A DNA stretch of 64,000 bases from positions 4,774,001 through 4,838,000 of the forward strand of contig NZ_CP109430.1 in the NCBI RefSeq assembly GCF_036250735.1, given 5' to 3'. This document shows, piece by piece, positions 56,661 to 64,000 of this stretch; position 1 is the stretch's first letter, and every line of letters begins with the position of its first letter. The notes beneath the pieces are model-generated. The model was given only the letters and a program-made list of their open reading frames with translations. It did not search any database and was not told where the DNA came from. The DNA comes from Streptosporangium sp. NBC_01495 (GTDB taxonomy: Bacteria; Actinomycetota; Actinomycetes; Streptosporangiales; Streptosporangiaceae). The position numbers and the translations under genes were made by a program.

Positions 56661-58384
56661 CGGGTGGCTCCGTTCTGCGCGGCGACCAGGCGGGCGTAGG
56701 CGCCCTGACCGGCGAGGAGTTCGCCGGGTGGCCCGGCCTCCTGGATGCGGCCCTCAGCCATGACGATGACGCGGTCGGCGCCCTGGACGGTGGACAGCCG
56801 GTGGGCGATCATCAGCGTGGTCCGGCCGCCGGACAGGGTGTCCAGCGCGTGCTGGATGGCGGCCTCGTTGGCGGCGTCCACGGCGGAGGTGGCCTCGTCC
56901 AGGACGAGGATGGGGGCGTCCTTGAGCAGGGCGCGGGCGATGGCGATGCGCTGGCGTTCGCCGCCGGACAGCTTCAGGCCGCGCTCCCCCACGACGGTGT
57001 CGTAGCCGTCGGGCAGGGCGGCGATGAAGTCATGGGCCTGGGCGGCGCGGGCGGCGGCTTCGAGCTGGTCGGCGGTGGCCTCGGGGCGGGCGAGGGCGAG
57101 GTTGCGGCGGACGGTGCCGTGGAAAAGGTAGGTGTCCTGGGACACCACGGCGACCAGGGCGCGCAGCCGGTCAAGGGACAGGTCGCGGACATCGACGCCG
57201 TTGACGCTCACGCGCCCCGCGCCGGGGTCGAAGAAGCGCAGCAGCAGGGAGGCGACGGTGGTCTTGCCCGCCCCCGAGCGGCCGACGAGGGCGACGCGTT
57301 CACCCGGTGCGATGTCGAGGGTGAACCGGTCGAGGGCGGGGCGCTCCCGGCCGGGGTAACCGAACACGACGTCGTCGAAGGTGAGCGAGGGTGGTCCGGT
57401 CAGGCCGAGCGGGGTGGTGCCTTGTACGGGTTCGGGGATGTCGAGGATCTCCAAGACGGCCTTGAGGGAGGGGACGGCGTTGTAGCTGGAGTGGTAGGCC
57501 GCCTCCAGGTCCTTCAGCGGCCGGAAGCTCTCGGCGGTGAGCAGCAGGATGAGCAGCAGTTCGGTGACGGTCAGCTCGCCGTCGGCCAGCCGCAGCGCGC
57601 CGGTGCCGAGCGCCACGGCGGTGCCCAGGCCGGTGATGAACGCCACGCCGCCGACGTAGCCGATGACGATGGCCATCAGCCGGATCGAGTCGCGGCAGAA
57701 CCGCTCGGCCAGCAAGGCCAGCTCGGCTCCGCGCCGGCCGCTGGCGTTGAACGCCTTGAGCGTGGCCATGCCCTGCAGCGCGTCCAGGTTCTCGGCGTAC
57801 AGGCCCTTGTATCCGCGAAACCAGGCCGCGTTGCGATCTCGCAGCACGCGGTCCGACACCAGCGGCAGCACCGGCATGAGCAGCGCGCAGGCTAAGACGA
57901 CGGCGCCAACCAGCGGGTCCAGGGTGAACAGGTACGCGGTCACCGCGACCGCGCCGAGGACGGCGGCGATCACCTGGGGCAGGAACCTGCCGATGTAGGC
58001 GTCGGCGGTCTCGATGCCGTCCACCAGAGTGGTCTGCGCGGAGCCGGTGCGTCCGCGCTGGGCGTGGGCGGGGCCGAGCCGCAGCAGCTTGGTGGTCAGG
58101 CGGCGGCGCAGCTCGGCCTTGACGGCGCCCGAGACCCGCAACGCGACCGGCTCGCGCACGGCCAGCGCGGCGCTACGGAGGAGCTGCAGGGCGACGACCC
58201 CGGCGACGAGCCAGGTGATCGAGCCCGCGCCGTGCCCGGCGAAGACGCGAGCCAGGGCCTGGGCGACGAGCACGCCCTGGCCGACGTAGGTGGCCGTGAT
58301 GGACAGCAGCAACAGTACGAGCCCTGTCAGGCGCCACCGGATGGACGGGGACGACGAGGACAGGGCCAGTAGTCGGGGGATCAT
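56657..58384 (-). CDS. ABC transporter half-molecule (membrane + ATPase), CydD-like
   Basis: 575 residues with six helices, then Walker A GRSGAGKTT, signature KLSGGERQR and Walker B ILVLDEATSAVD. The canonical catalytic Glu is kept here, while the partner also has a Glu (MDEAVS). It is overlapped at both ends by neighbours in the five-gene operon 54891-61246. The N-terminal helix region (TATYVGQGVLVAQALARVFA) resembles CydD. Confidence 0.9.
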
Positions 58385-59124
58385 CGCTCCTCCTTGAGCC
58401 GCTCGAAGACGAGCTGGGTGCGGTGTATGGCGCGCACGCCGTACACCTGGCAGATCAGATCTTGGGTGAGGACCTGGTCGGGCGATCCGCCGGCCACGAT
58501 GCGGCCGGCGTTCATCACGTATAGGCGGTCGCAGAAGGCGGCGGCCTGGTTGAGGTCGTGCAGCACGGCCAGGGTGGTGATGCCCAGCTCTCGTACCAGG
58601 TGCAGGATCTCCAGCTGGTGGCGGATGTCGAGGTGGGAGGTGGGCTCGTCCAGCAGGAGCAGGCGGGTCTGCTGGGCCAGGGCGCGGGCGAGAAGGACGC
58701 GTTGTTTCTCTCCCCCGGACAGGGTGGCGAAGATCCGCTCAGTGGCGCCGGCCAGGCCGACGCGCTCCAGCGCCCGCGCGCACAGCTCCTCGTCGGCGGC
58801 GGCGTCGGCCTTGTACGGGGTGCGGCCCATGAAGACGATCTCGGTCACCGTGAAGTCGAGGTCGGCCGGGCTCTCCTGGGCGACCACGGCGGTGCGCCGG
58901 GCGGCCTGGCGGGCGGGCAGCCGGTGCACGTCGTCACCGTCGACGGTGATGAGCCCGGCGGTGGGGCGCAGCGCCCGGTAGATCGAACGCAGCAGGGTGG
59001 ACTTGCCGCAGCCGTTCGGCCCGACCAGGCCGACGAACTCACCCTCGTCCACCACCAGGTCGGCCTCGTGCACGATCGGGTGGCCGTCGAGCGTGACGGA
59101 CACGCCGCACACGTCGAGCCTCAC
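58381..59124 (-). CDS. ABC importer ATPase (FecE/BtuD-class)
   Basis: 247 residues from GTG 59124, overlapping the permease stop (GTGA). Walker A GPNGCGKST, signature TLSGGEKQR, Walker B LLLLDEPTSHLD and the switch His in AVLHDLNQAAAFCD are complete. RLPARQAARRTAVVAQESPA and DLDFTVTEIVFMGRTPYK are typical of ATPases paired with FecCD permeases for siderophores or cobalamin. I also recall this style in the proposed F420-0 transporter family. Confidence 0.92.
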   Translation of the reverse strand: MRLDVCGVSVTLDGHPIVHEADLVVDEGEFVGLVGPNGCGKSTLLRSIYRALRPTAGLITVDGDDVHRLPARQAARRTAVVAQESPADLDFTVTEIVFMGRTPYKADAAADEELCARALERVGLAGATERIFATLSGGEKQRVLLARALAQQTRLLLLDEPTSHLDIRHQLEILHLVRELGITTLAVLHDLNQAAAFCDRLYVMNAGRIVAGGSPDQVLTQDLICQVYGVRAIHRTQLVFERLKEER

Positions 59125-60227
59125 GTGAGGCTCACCGCCCGGTCCACCGAGCGGCGGCGCAGCAGCCACAGGAAGCACGGCACGCCGAACAGGGCGGTGA
59201 CGATACTGAGCGCCAGCTCCTGCGGCGCGTTGACGGTGCGGGCGGCGATGTCCACGAGCTGCAGGAACACGGCACCGAGCAGGGCGGTGACGGGCAGCAC
59301 GCGGCGGTGGTCGGCGCCCACCATCAGCCGGGCGGCGTGCGGCACGATCAATCCGACGAACGCGATCGCGCCGCTGGTGGCCACCATCACGCCGACCAGC
59401 AGTGAGGTCAGCACGAACAGGGTCAGGCGGAAGCGATGCACGTTCACGCCGAGCGAGATGGCCGTCTCCTCTCCGGCGGCGATCGCGTTCAGCGGGCGGT
59501 GTTGCAGCAGCAGGTACGCCACCCCGGCGGCCAGGACGACGGCCGGCAGCGGCAGCATGTGCCAGCGGGCGCCGCCGAGGCTGCCCATCAGCCAGAACAG
59601 CACCTGCTGGGCGGCCCGGCCGCTTTGGGCCAGTTGCAGGACGAAGCTGTAGGCGGCCTGGAACAGGTACGCCAGTGCCACCCCGGCCAGCACGAGCCGG
59701 GACGGGGTGAGACGGCCCGACCGCTGCGCCAGCGCGTACACCAGGGCGAGGGCGAGCAGGGATCCGGCGAAGGCGGCGGCCGACAGGGACAGCCCGCCCA
59801 GCGCCGAGGCGCCCAGGACCAGCACGAGCACCGCGCCGAACGAGGCGCCGGAGGAGACGCCGAGCAGGAACGGGTCGGCCAGCGGGTTGCGCACCAGGGC
59901 CTGCAGCACCGCCCCGACCACCGCCAGCCCGGCCCCGACCAGGAGCGCCAGCAGCGCGCGGGGCAGCCGGAACTCCCACACGATCTGCTCCTGCACCGGC
60001 GTCCAGGTCGGCATCCCATTGGACAAGGCGCCGGGGATGAGGCGGTCGGCGACGATGCCCCAGGCCTGGGGCAGGGCGACGTGCACCGCGCCGATGCTCA
60101 CCGCCAGCCAGGTCGAGGCGACGACGGCGACGGTGAGCGCGGCGATGAGCGGGAGGAACCTCCTGCTCGCGCGGCGTTTCTTCGGCACGAGCCCGGTTGC
60201 CGGGCTCTGCCGGGTCGCGCCGGTCAC
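59121..60227 (-). CDS. FecCD-family permease
   Basis: 368 residues from GTG 60227 (overlap with the binding-protein stop). It has nine or ten hydrophobic helices. LPRALLALLVGAGLAVVGAV, LQALVRNPLADPFLLGVSSG and IAFVGLIVPHAARLMVGADH are the hallmark motifs of FecCD/BtuC permeases. It should homodimerise and work with the ATPase and binding protein encoded on either side. Confidence 0.93.
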   Translation of the reverse strand: MTGATRQSPATGLVPKKRRASRRFLPLIAALTVAVVASTWLAVSIGAVHVALPQAWGIVADRLIPGALSNGMPTWTPVQEQIVWEFRLPRALLALLVGAGLAVVGAVLQALVRNPLADPFLLGVSSGASFGAVLVLVLGASALGGLSLSAAAFAGSLLALALVYALAQRSGRLTPSRLVLAGVALAYLFQAAYSFVLQLAQSGRAAQQVLFWLMGSLGGARWHMLPLPAVVLAAGVAYLLLQHRPLNAIAAGEETAISLGVNVHRFRLTLFVLTSLLVGVMVATSGAIAFVGLIVPHAARLMVGADHRRVLPVTALLGAVFLQLVDIAARTVNAPQELALSIVTALFGVPCFLWLLRRRSVDRAVSLT

Positions 60228-61246
60228 CGGGTGAAGGCGTCGGGGTGCAGGAAGCGGGCGATGTCGGCGATGGCCAGGATGTTGCGGTAGCCGGGGTGCT
60301 GGGCCGCCACGGGAAGCGCGAGGTAGCGCCGCTCCTCGGCGGCCGGGCTGTTCTTGGCGATGGCGAAGGCTTCGGCGGCCTTGGCCTGCGAGCTCGGCAT
60401 GTCCTCGCCGCGCAGGGTGGCGTAGTCGCTGATCAGGACGGCCTCGGGTTGGGCCGCGCTGACCTTCTCGGCGCTGACCTCGGTGTAGTCGCCCTTGACG
60501 TCGGCCAGCACGTTCGTCCCTCCGGCGGAGGTGATCATCTGGTTGGTGATGCCCGCGCCGCCGTAGGCGTTGACCGGGCCCTTGCCGCCGTCGGTGGCCA
60601 GCACCTTGACCGGGGTACGGCCGGCGACGCGCTTCGTGACGTCGGCGAGCCTGCCCTGAAGTTCGCCGATCAGCGTGTCGGCACGGTCGGGGACGCCGAA
60701 GATCGCGCCAAGATTGCGCAGGTCGGCGTAGGTGTCGTCGATGGTGAACTCGAGAACCTCTTCGGGACTGCACCAGCCGCCCAGGATGTACACCGGGGAG
60801 CCGGCCGCGTCCAGCTCCTCCACGGTGGCGTAACCGCCGGCGGCGTCGAAGCCGGCCATCGCGTTGTCCAGGACGAAGTCCGCGCCCTGGGCGAGCATGA
60901 CCTCTTTTTGCGGCAGCATGATCGTGTCGGAGATCTCCGGGATCTTGGCGTACCGCTCCTTCTGCCCCGGCAGGAACGGGCTCTCGGAGAAGTTCGTGCG
61001 CCCGGCGATCCGGTCGTCCAGGCCGAGGGCGAGCAGGGTCTCCAGGGCGGGGTGGTAGCCGGTCACCACCTTGGCGGGCGGCTTGTCGAACGTGAGCTTG
61101 CGCCCGCAGTTGTCCACCGTGACCGGGAAGCCGGCCTGCGGCGCCGCCGCTGTCTGCTCGGCCTTCTGGCCGGTCTCCTGTGTGGCGGGAGCCGTTGAGC
61201 AGGCGGTCAGCGTCAGAGCCACCACCAGGACGAACAGCCTTCTCAT
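60224..61246 (-). CDS. Periplasmic-binding lipoprotein of FecB/BtuF class
   Basis: 340 residues from ATG 61246. The signal MRRLFVLVVALTLTAC has a lipobox (LTAC). PPAKVVTGYHPALETLLALG and DRIAGRT are the usual opening of siderophore/cobalamin binding proteins. The long helix and second lobe follow (GGKGPVNAYGGAGITNQMIT). A pair of cysteines in NCGRKL and GGWCSP may form a disulfide. It is the first gene of the operon. Its ligand (iron siderophore, cobalamin or related) cannot be decided from sequence. Confidence 0.9.
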   Translation of the reverse strand: MRRLFVLVVALTLTACSTAPATQETGQKAEQTAAAPQAGFPVTVDNCGRKLTFDKPPAKVVTGYHPALETLLALGLDDRIAGRTNFSESPFLPGQKERYAKIPEISDTIMLPQKEVMLAQGADFVLDNAMAGFDAAGGYATVEELDAAGSPVYILGGWCSPEEVLEFTIDDTYADLRNLGAIFGVPDRADTLIGELQGRLADVTKRVAGRTPVKVLATDGGKGPVNAYGGAGITNQMITSAGGTNVLADVKGDYTEVSAEKVSAAQPEAVLISDYATLRGEDMPSSQAKAAEAFAIAKNSPAAEERRYLALPVAAQHPGYRNILAIADIARFLHPDAFTR

Positions 61247-61390
61247 GATCGGGTTACCGCCTTCGGCGGCGCGTTGTCGCCAATGATCGGCATGGCTGGA
61301 GTGATACGGGGCGGGCGGCTCATGTGGTGAGTCTCCGGAGGTGCGAGGCCAAATGATCATTGTGTACGAAAGCATCACATTCTGCACATA

Positions 61391-61406
61391 GATTGCAATT
61401 GCAATC
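61391..61406. promoter_or_regulatory. Perfect palindrome, Fur-type box 1
   Basis: GATTGCAATTGCAATC, with half-site ATTGCA and 2-base spacing. It lies between the divergent importer operon (start 61246) and the Fur-SOD chimera (start 61719). Fur-superfamily boxes in actinomycetes often carry TTGCAA-type half-sites. Confidence 0.5.
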
Positions 61407-61486
61407 AAGTGGCATTAGATCGGTGATGCCTGACGGGTCACCTCAGGGCCGGCCCCAGATGAACGCATCTCTCACCGATCCATCTA

Positions 61487-61505
61487 ATTGCATATATCTT
61501 GCAAT
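61487..61505. promoter_or_regulatory. Inverted repeat, Fur-type box 2
   Basis: ATTGCA-TATATCT-TGCAAT, the same half-site as box 1 with a 7-base spacer. A further TTGCAT half-site is at about 61516. Confidence 0.4.
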
Positions 61506-61718
61506 AGCGGACTGCTTGCATCATCATCGCGGGACGGTCAAGGGGGCAGCGGCCTCGGACTGTCCTGGAGCTCGGGAAAGGCGGTCCGCGTCGAGGTGCC
61601 CGTCGCGCCTCATCGGCGGTTGCCGGCGCTGGCGGCCGGGTTGTGCGCTCCTATGGGTGAACGGCGGCACTCTGATCGTGTTCGCCGTACGGACGCGATC
61701 GAGGTGAAGGGCATCGAG

Positions 61719-62252
61719 ATGAAAGACGTCGACGTGAAGCACACGGTCGCCGAGTTCGAGGAGATCCTGCGCGGCAAGGGTCTGCGCCGGACCGTCCCCC
61801 GGATGACGATCCTGTCCATCCTGGTGGAGGCCTCGGCCCATCTCAGCGCCTCCAGGCTGCATCACCTGGTGACGGCGGCCCAGCCGACGATCAACGTCTC
61901 CCCCGACGGCGGCGACCGTCCCGACGGAGCGCTCGGTGAGGCGATCACGGAGAACTTCGGCTCGTTCGAGGCCTTCCAGAAGCAGCTCACCACCGCCACC
62001 GCGAGCGTGCAGGGCTCCGGCTGGGGCATCCTGGCGTGGGAGCCGCTGAACCGGCGCCTGGTGGTGGAGCAGGTGTACGACCACCACGGCAACGTCGGTC
62101 TCAACACCACGCCGCTGCTGGTCTTCGACGCCTGGGAGCACGCCTACTACCTGCAGTACCGCAACGTGCGCCCCGATTACGTCGAGAAGCTGTGGTCGCT
62201 GATCAACTGGAACGACGTCATCGCCCGCTTCGACGCGGCCAAGGGCGCCTGA
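61719..62252 (+). CDS. Chimera: Fur-type DNA-binding domain + C-terminal half of Fe/Mn superoxide dismutase
   Basis: 177 residues from ATG 61719 (AAGGG eight bases upstream). Residues 1-60 (VAEFEEILRGKGLRRTVPRM, LSASRLHHLVTAAQPTINVS) match the N-terminal winged helix of Fur proteins up to the recognition helix. Residues 61-177 (SPDGGDRPDGALGEAITENF, FDAWEHAYYLQYRNV, NWNDVIARF) are the C-terminal domain of an Fe/Mn-SOD, with metal ligands Asp137 and His141. The two N-terminal SOD histidines and Fur's metal and dimer domain are absent. The junction, at about 61893-61903, falls where both families have an N-[VL]-S motif. It looks like a deletion fusion of neighbouring fur and sod genes; it is in frame and undamaged. 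Neither parental activity is expected to be complete. Confidence 0.8.
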   Translation: MKDVDVKHTVAEFEEILRGKGLRRTVPRMTILSILVEASAHLSASRLHHLVTAAQPTINVSPDGGDRPDGALGEAITENFGSFEAFQKQLTTATASVQGSGWGILAWEPLNRRLVVEQVYDHHGNVGLNTTPLLVFDAWEHAYYLQYRNVRPDYVEKLWSLINWNDVIARFDAAKGA

Positions 62253-62256
62253 GCCG

Positions 62257-62793
62257 ATGACGGCGGCGCACCTCCCGTACGACCGGGCCCGATGGGCGGG
62301 CGCCGCCGTCCGTATCCAGGTGGTCGGCCCGAAGGCCGCCGCCTGTCACCTGCCGGCCATCGCCGATGTCGGTGGGGACGTCTTCACCCTGCCGCCCTGG
62401 CGCGAGCCGTACGCCGCCGCGCGGGGCGTGGCCGCGCGGCTGCTCGCCGACAGCAAGCGGCCCGGGTTCGTGCTCGCCCTCGCTCTGGACGGCGAGGAGC
62501 TGTACGGCTTCGCCTACGGCGTGCGCTGCTCGCGCCTGGCCAGGCTCACCTGTCATGAGCCGGGCCCAGACTTCACGCTCAAGGAGCTGGGCGTCGTGCC
62601 GCAGCGGCGCGGGCTGGGGCTCGGAGCCGCACTCCATGACGCCGTGCTCGCCCGCGCCGTGCCGGGAACGCGCTGGCTGACCACTCACACATGCGCCGCC
62701 GCGGCCCTGGGCCTCTACCGCGCCCGAGGGTGGCGCGCGGTCGCCTTGGCGGGCAACGAGCGACTGATCATGTCGCGCCGGGACACCCGTTGA
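62257..62793 (+). CDS. GNAT-family N-acetyltransferase
   Basis: 178 residues, starting four bases after the chimera's stop, so probably co-transcribed. FTLKELGVVPQRRGLGLGAA carries the acetyl-CoA-binding (Q/R)xxGxG loop. TTHTCAAAALGLYRARGWRA is the C-terminal motif B. The acceptor is unknown. Proximity to peptide deformylase, 64 bases on, could hint at protein N-terminus modification. Confidence 0.85.
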   Translation: MTAAHLPYDRARWAGAAVRIQVVGPKAAACHLPAIADVGGDVFTLPPWREPYAAARGVAARLLADSKRPGFVLALALDGEELYGFAYGVRCSRLARLTCHEPGPDFTLKELGVVPQRRGLGLGAALHDAVLARAVPGTRWLTTHTCAAAALGLYRARGWRAVALAGNERLIMSRRDTR

Positions 62794-62857
62794 CGGGCCC
62801 CTGACATGCAGATGCATCCGATTCGCGCAATGTTCATCGCCCAGGAGGGTTCGTAAC

Positions 62858-63394
62858 GTGCACGCCGTCGACCAGGACTCCGCATTGCCCGTTCGTCATG
62901 TCGGCGACCCGGTCCTGCACCGCGCGTGCGCGCCGGTGACCGTCTTCGACGCCGACCTCGCCAGACTGGTGCAGGACATGTTCGCCAGCATGTACGCCGC
63001 GCGGGGCGTCGGGCTGGCGGCCAACCAGATCGGTGTCGGCCTGCGGGTGTTCGTCTACGACTGCCCCGACGACAGCGAGGAGTTCCGCAAGGGCGTCGTG
63101 GTGAATCCAACCTTGATCGTGCCCGAGGTGGGACACCGCAGGCTGCACGAGGAGGAAGAGGGCTGCCTGTCGGTACCCGGCCGGCGAGCCCTCCTGGCCA
63201 GGCCCGATCGCGCCACCGTGCACGGCTTCGACGTCACCGGCGCCCCGATCACCGTCGAGGGCACCGGCCTGCTGTCTCGCTGCCTGCAACACGAGAGCGA
63301 CCATCTGGAGGGCCGCCTCTACATCGACCGCCTACCGGCCAAGCGACGCAAGGAAGTCCTGAAGGGCTACCAGCAGGAGAGCACTACAAACTGA
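62858..63394 (+). CDS. def: Peptide deformylase
   Basis: 178 residues from GTG 62858, with AGGAGG upstream. The three signatures are complete: GVGLAANQIG (50-59), EGCLSVPG (101-108, metal Cys) and QHESDHLEG (144-152, metal His145 and His149 with catalytic Glu146). It removes the formyl group from nascent proteins. Actinomycetes often carry several def genes. This one is remote from fmt in the window and may be an accessory copy. Confidence 0.95.
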   Translation: MHAVDQDSALPVRHVGDPVLHRACAPVTVFDADLARLVQDMFASMYAARGVGLAANQIGVGLRVFVYDCPDDSEEFRKGVVVNPTLIVPEVGHRRLHEEEEGCLSVPGRRALLARPDRATVHGFDVTGAPITVEGTGLLSRCLQHESDHLEGRLYIDRLPAKRRKEVLKGYQQESTTN

Positions 63395-63523
63395 CGCGGC
63401 ACCTTCCGCCCACACCTGCGAACTATGCAGCGATTGTGTTCCCACGTGTCATGCCCGGCACCTACGTCTTCTCCTTCGAATCTCCGTGCCCGCGAACGGG
63501 CTCGCGCACTTACACGAACGTCT

Positions 63524-64000
63524 TCATTGCTCTCCCGCCGGTCGTAGTCCTCCGGCGAGGCCAAGCGGTACGGCGTCGCGCTGGAGGGCGTCGAAGCCGG
63601 CGGCCAGGGCAGGGTCGCGGATGAGGGCCTCGCCCACGATCGGGTCGATCAGCACGAGGAAAGCCAGGTGCCGCAGGGCGTGGGCGACCACGTTCTCGAC
63701 CTGCAGATGCTCGGGTGACGGTGCCGAAGGCGCGGCTCCTGTGGCGAGCTGGAAATTCGTCAGCGCGATCGCCGGCAGGTGAGCGGCGGGATCGGGACAG
63801 ACGGCGTAGGTCAGGACGACCTGGCCTTCGGGTTGGTAACGCCAGCTCGTGGAGTGCACCACGGTGGACGCCGCCTCGGCGGTGATCCCACTGACGCGGC
63901 GGACCGCCTGGTCCGGGCTTTCTCCCCTGTCCAGGGACGTCACGACCCGCCGGTAGTGCCATGCGCCCGCCGGGTCGGCCCGCAGCAACAGGATCTCGAC
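63524..64000 (-). CDS. Unidentified protein, 3' part of a gene entering from the right edge
   Basis: The minus strand is open from the window edge to a stop at 63524, about 158 codons, reading EILLLRADPAGAWHYRRVVT, AVRRVSGITAEAASTVVHST and FQLATGAAPSAPSPEHLQVE. The family is not recognised. No start codon is evident near the edge, so the gene likely extends beyond. It converges with def across 130 bases. Confidence 0.6.
   Translation of the reverse strand, partial: VEILLLRADPAGAWHYRRVVTSLDRGESPDQAVRRVSGITAEAASTVVHSTSWRYQPEGQVVLTYAVCPDPAAHLPAIALTNFQLATGAAPSAPSPEHLQVENVVAHALRHLAFLVLIDPIVGEALIRDPALAAGFDALQRDAVPLGLAGGLRPAGEQ

Overview
The window is very GC-rich throughout, uses GTG and TTG starts freely, and packs co-directional genes into stop/start overlaps of the ATGA or GTGA type. 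It carries LAL-type LuxR regulators, ECF sigma factors with CU044_5270-like partners, DUF1048/PadR pairs and a Rox-like rifamycin monooxygenase. This points to a soil actinomycete, plausibly of the Streptosporangiales (Nonomuraea/Streptosporangium-like). The genus is an inference from gene style, not from a marker gene. I found no rRNA, tRNA or CRISPR array.

Layout. 1-1.9 kb: N-terminal two thirds of a LAL regulator, leaving the window on its 3' side. 2.0-13.2 kb: an envelope-type cluster. A sugar-nucleotide epimerase, a GT-C membrane glycosyltransferase, a GT2 glycosyltransferase and a DUF2064 protein are bracketed by two paralogous modules, each a cytochrome-b/molybdopterin oxidoreductase plus a small membrane protein. 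The right-hand module also has a SAM methyltransferase, and an ECF sigma pair sits inside. 13.2-16.4 kb: a Rox-like FAD monooxygenase preceded by a candidate promoter, a 19-codon leader ORF and a stem-loop next to its ribosome site. 16.4-18.2 kb: an intact IS4-type insertion sequence with 34-bp perfect inverted repeats and an 8-bp target duplication. 18.3-20.8 kb: a second sigma-factor pair and a PadR-DUF1048-DUF1048 operon. Its ABC-2 permease has lost its N-terminal region, and a Tn3 transposase fragment lies at the break.

22-36 kb: accessory genes (methyltransferase-GNAT fusion, RsgA GTPase, hydrolase, LysR, histidine phosphatase, VOC protein, PadR plus membrane protein) mixed with remnants. 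At 28,953-33,933 a roughly 5-kb segment carrying TetR, a TIM-barrel protein and an FAD monooxygenase is bounded by 89-bp inverted repeats that differ at 5 positions. 36-51 kb: UvrA-like ATPase, PPOX protein, hydrolase/MerR pair, a two-domain serine hydrolase with a MerR regulator, a complete LAL regulator, small stress-type enzymes and a chloramphenicol-phosphotransferase-like kinase. 51-54.5 kb: broken tyrosine recombinases, TetR and a stand-alone beta-ketoacyl-ACP synthase. 54.9-61.2 kb: a five-gene operon of two ABC transporter half-molecules plus an iron-siderophore/cobalamin-class importer. 61.2-64 kb: ATTGCA palindromes, a chimera of a Fur DNA-binding domain with the C-terminal half of a superoxide dismutase, a GNAT protein, peptide deformylase and a partial unknown gene.

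Recurring theme. Much of 8.6-54 kb is scarred by mobile DNA. Three non-overlapping pieces of Tn3-family transposase, three of one tyrosine-recombinase family, an IS3 orfA piece, a live-looking IS4 element and several copies of a GGGTCCCGGTAGTAAT-type terminus are present, with many truncated host genes beside them. The most unusual observations are the Fur-SOD chimera beside the importer operon, the TIR-bounded cassette, and the leader-ORF/stem-loop arrangement in front of the Rox-like gene.
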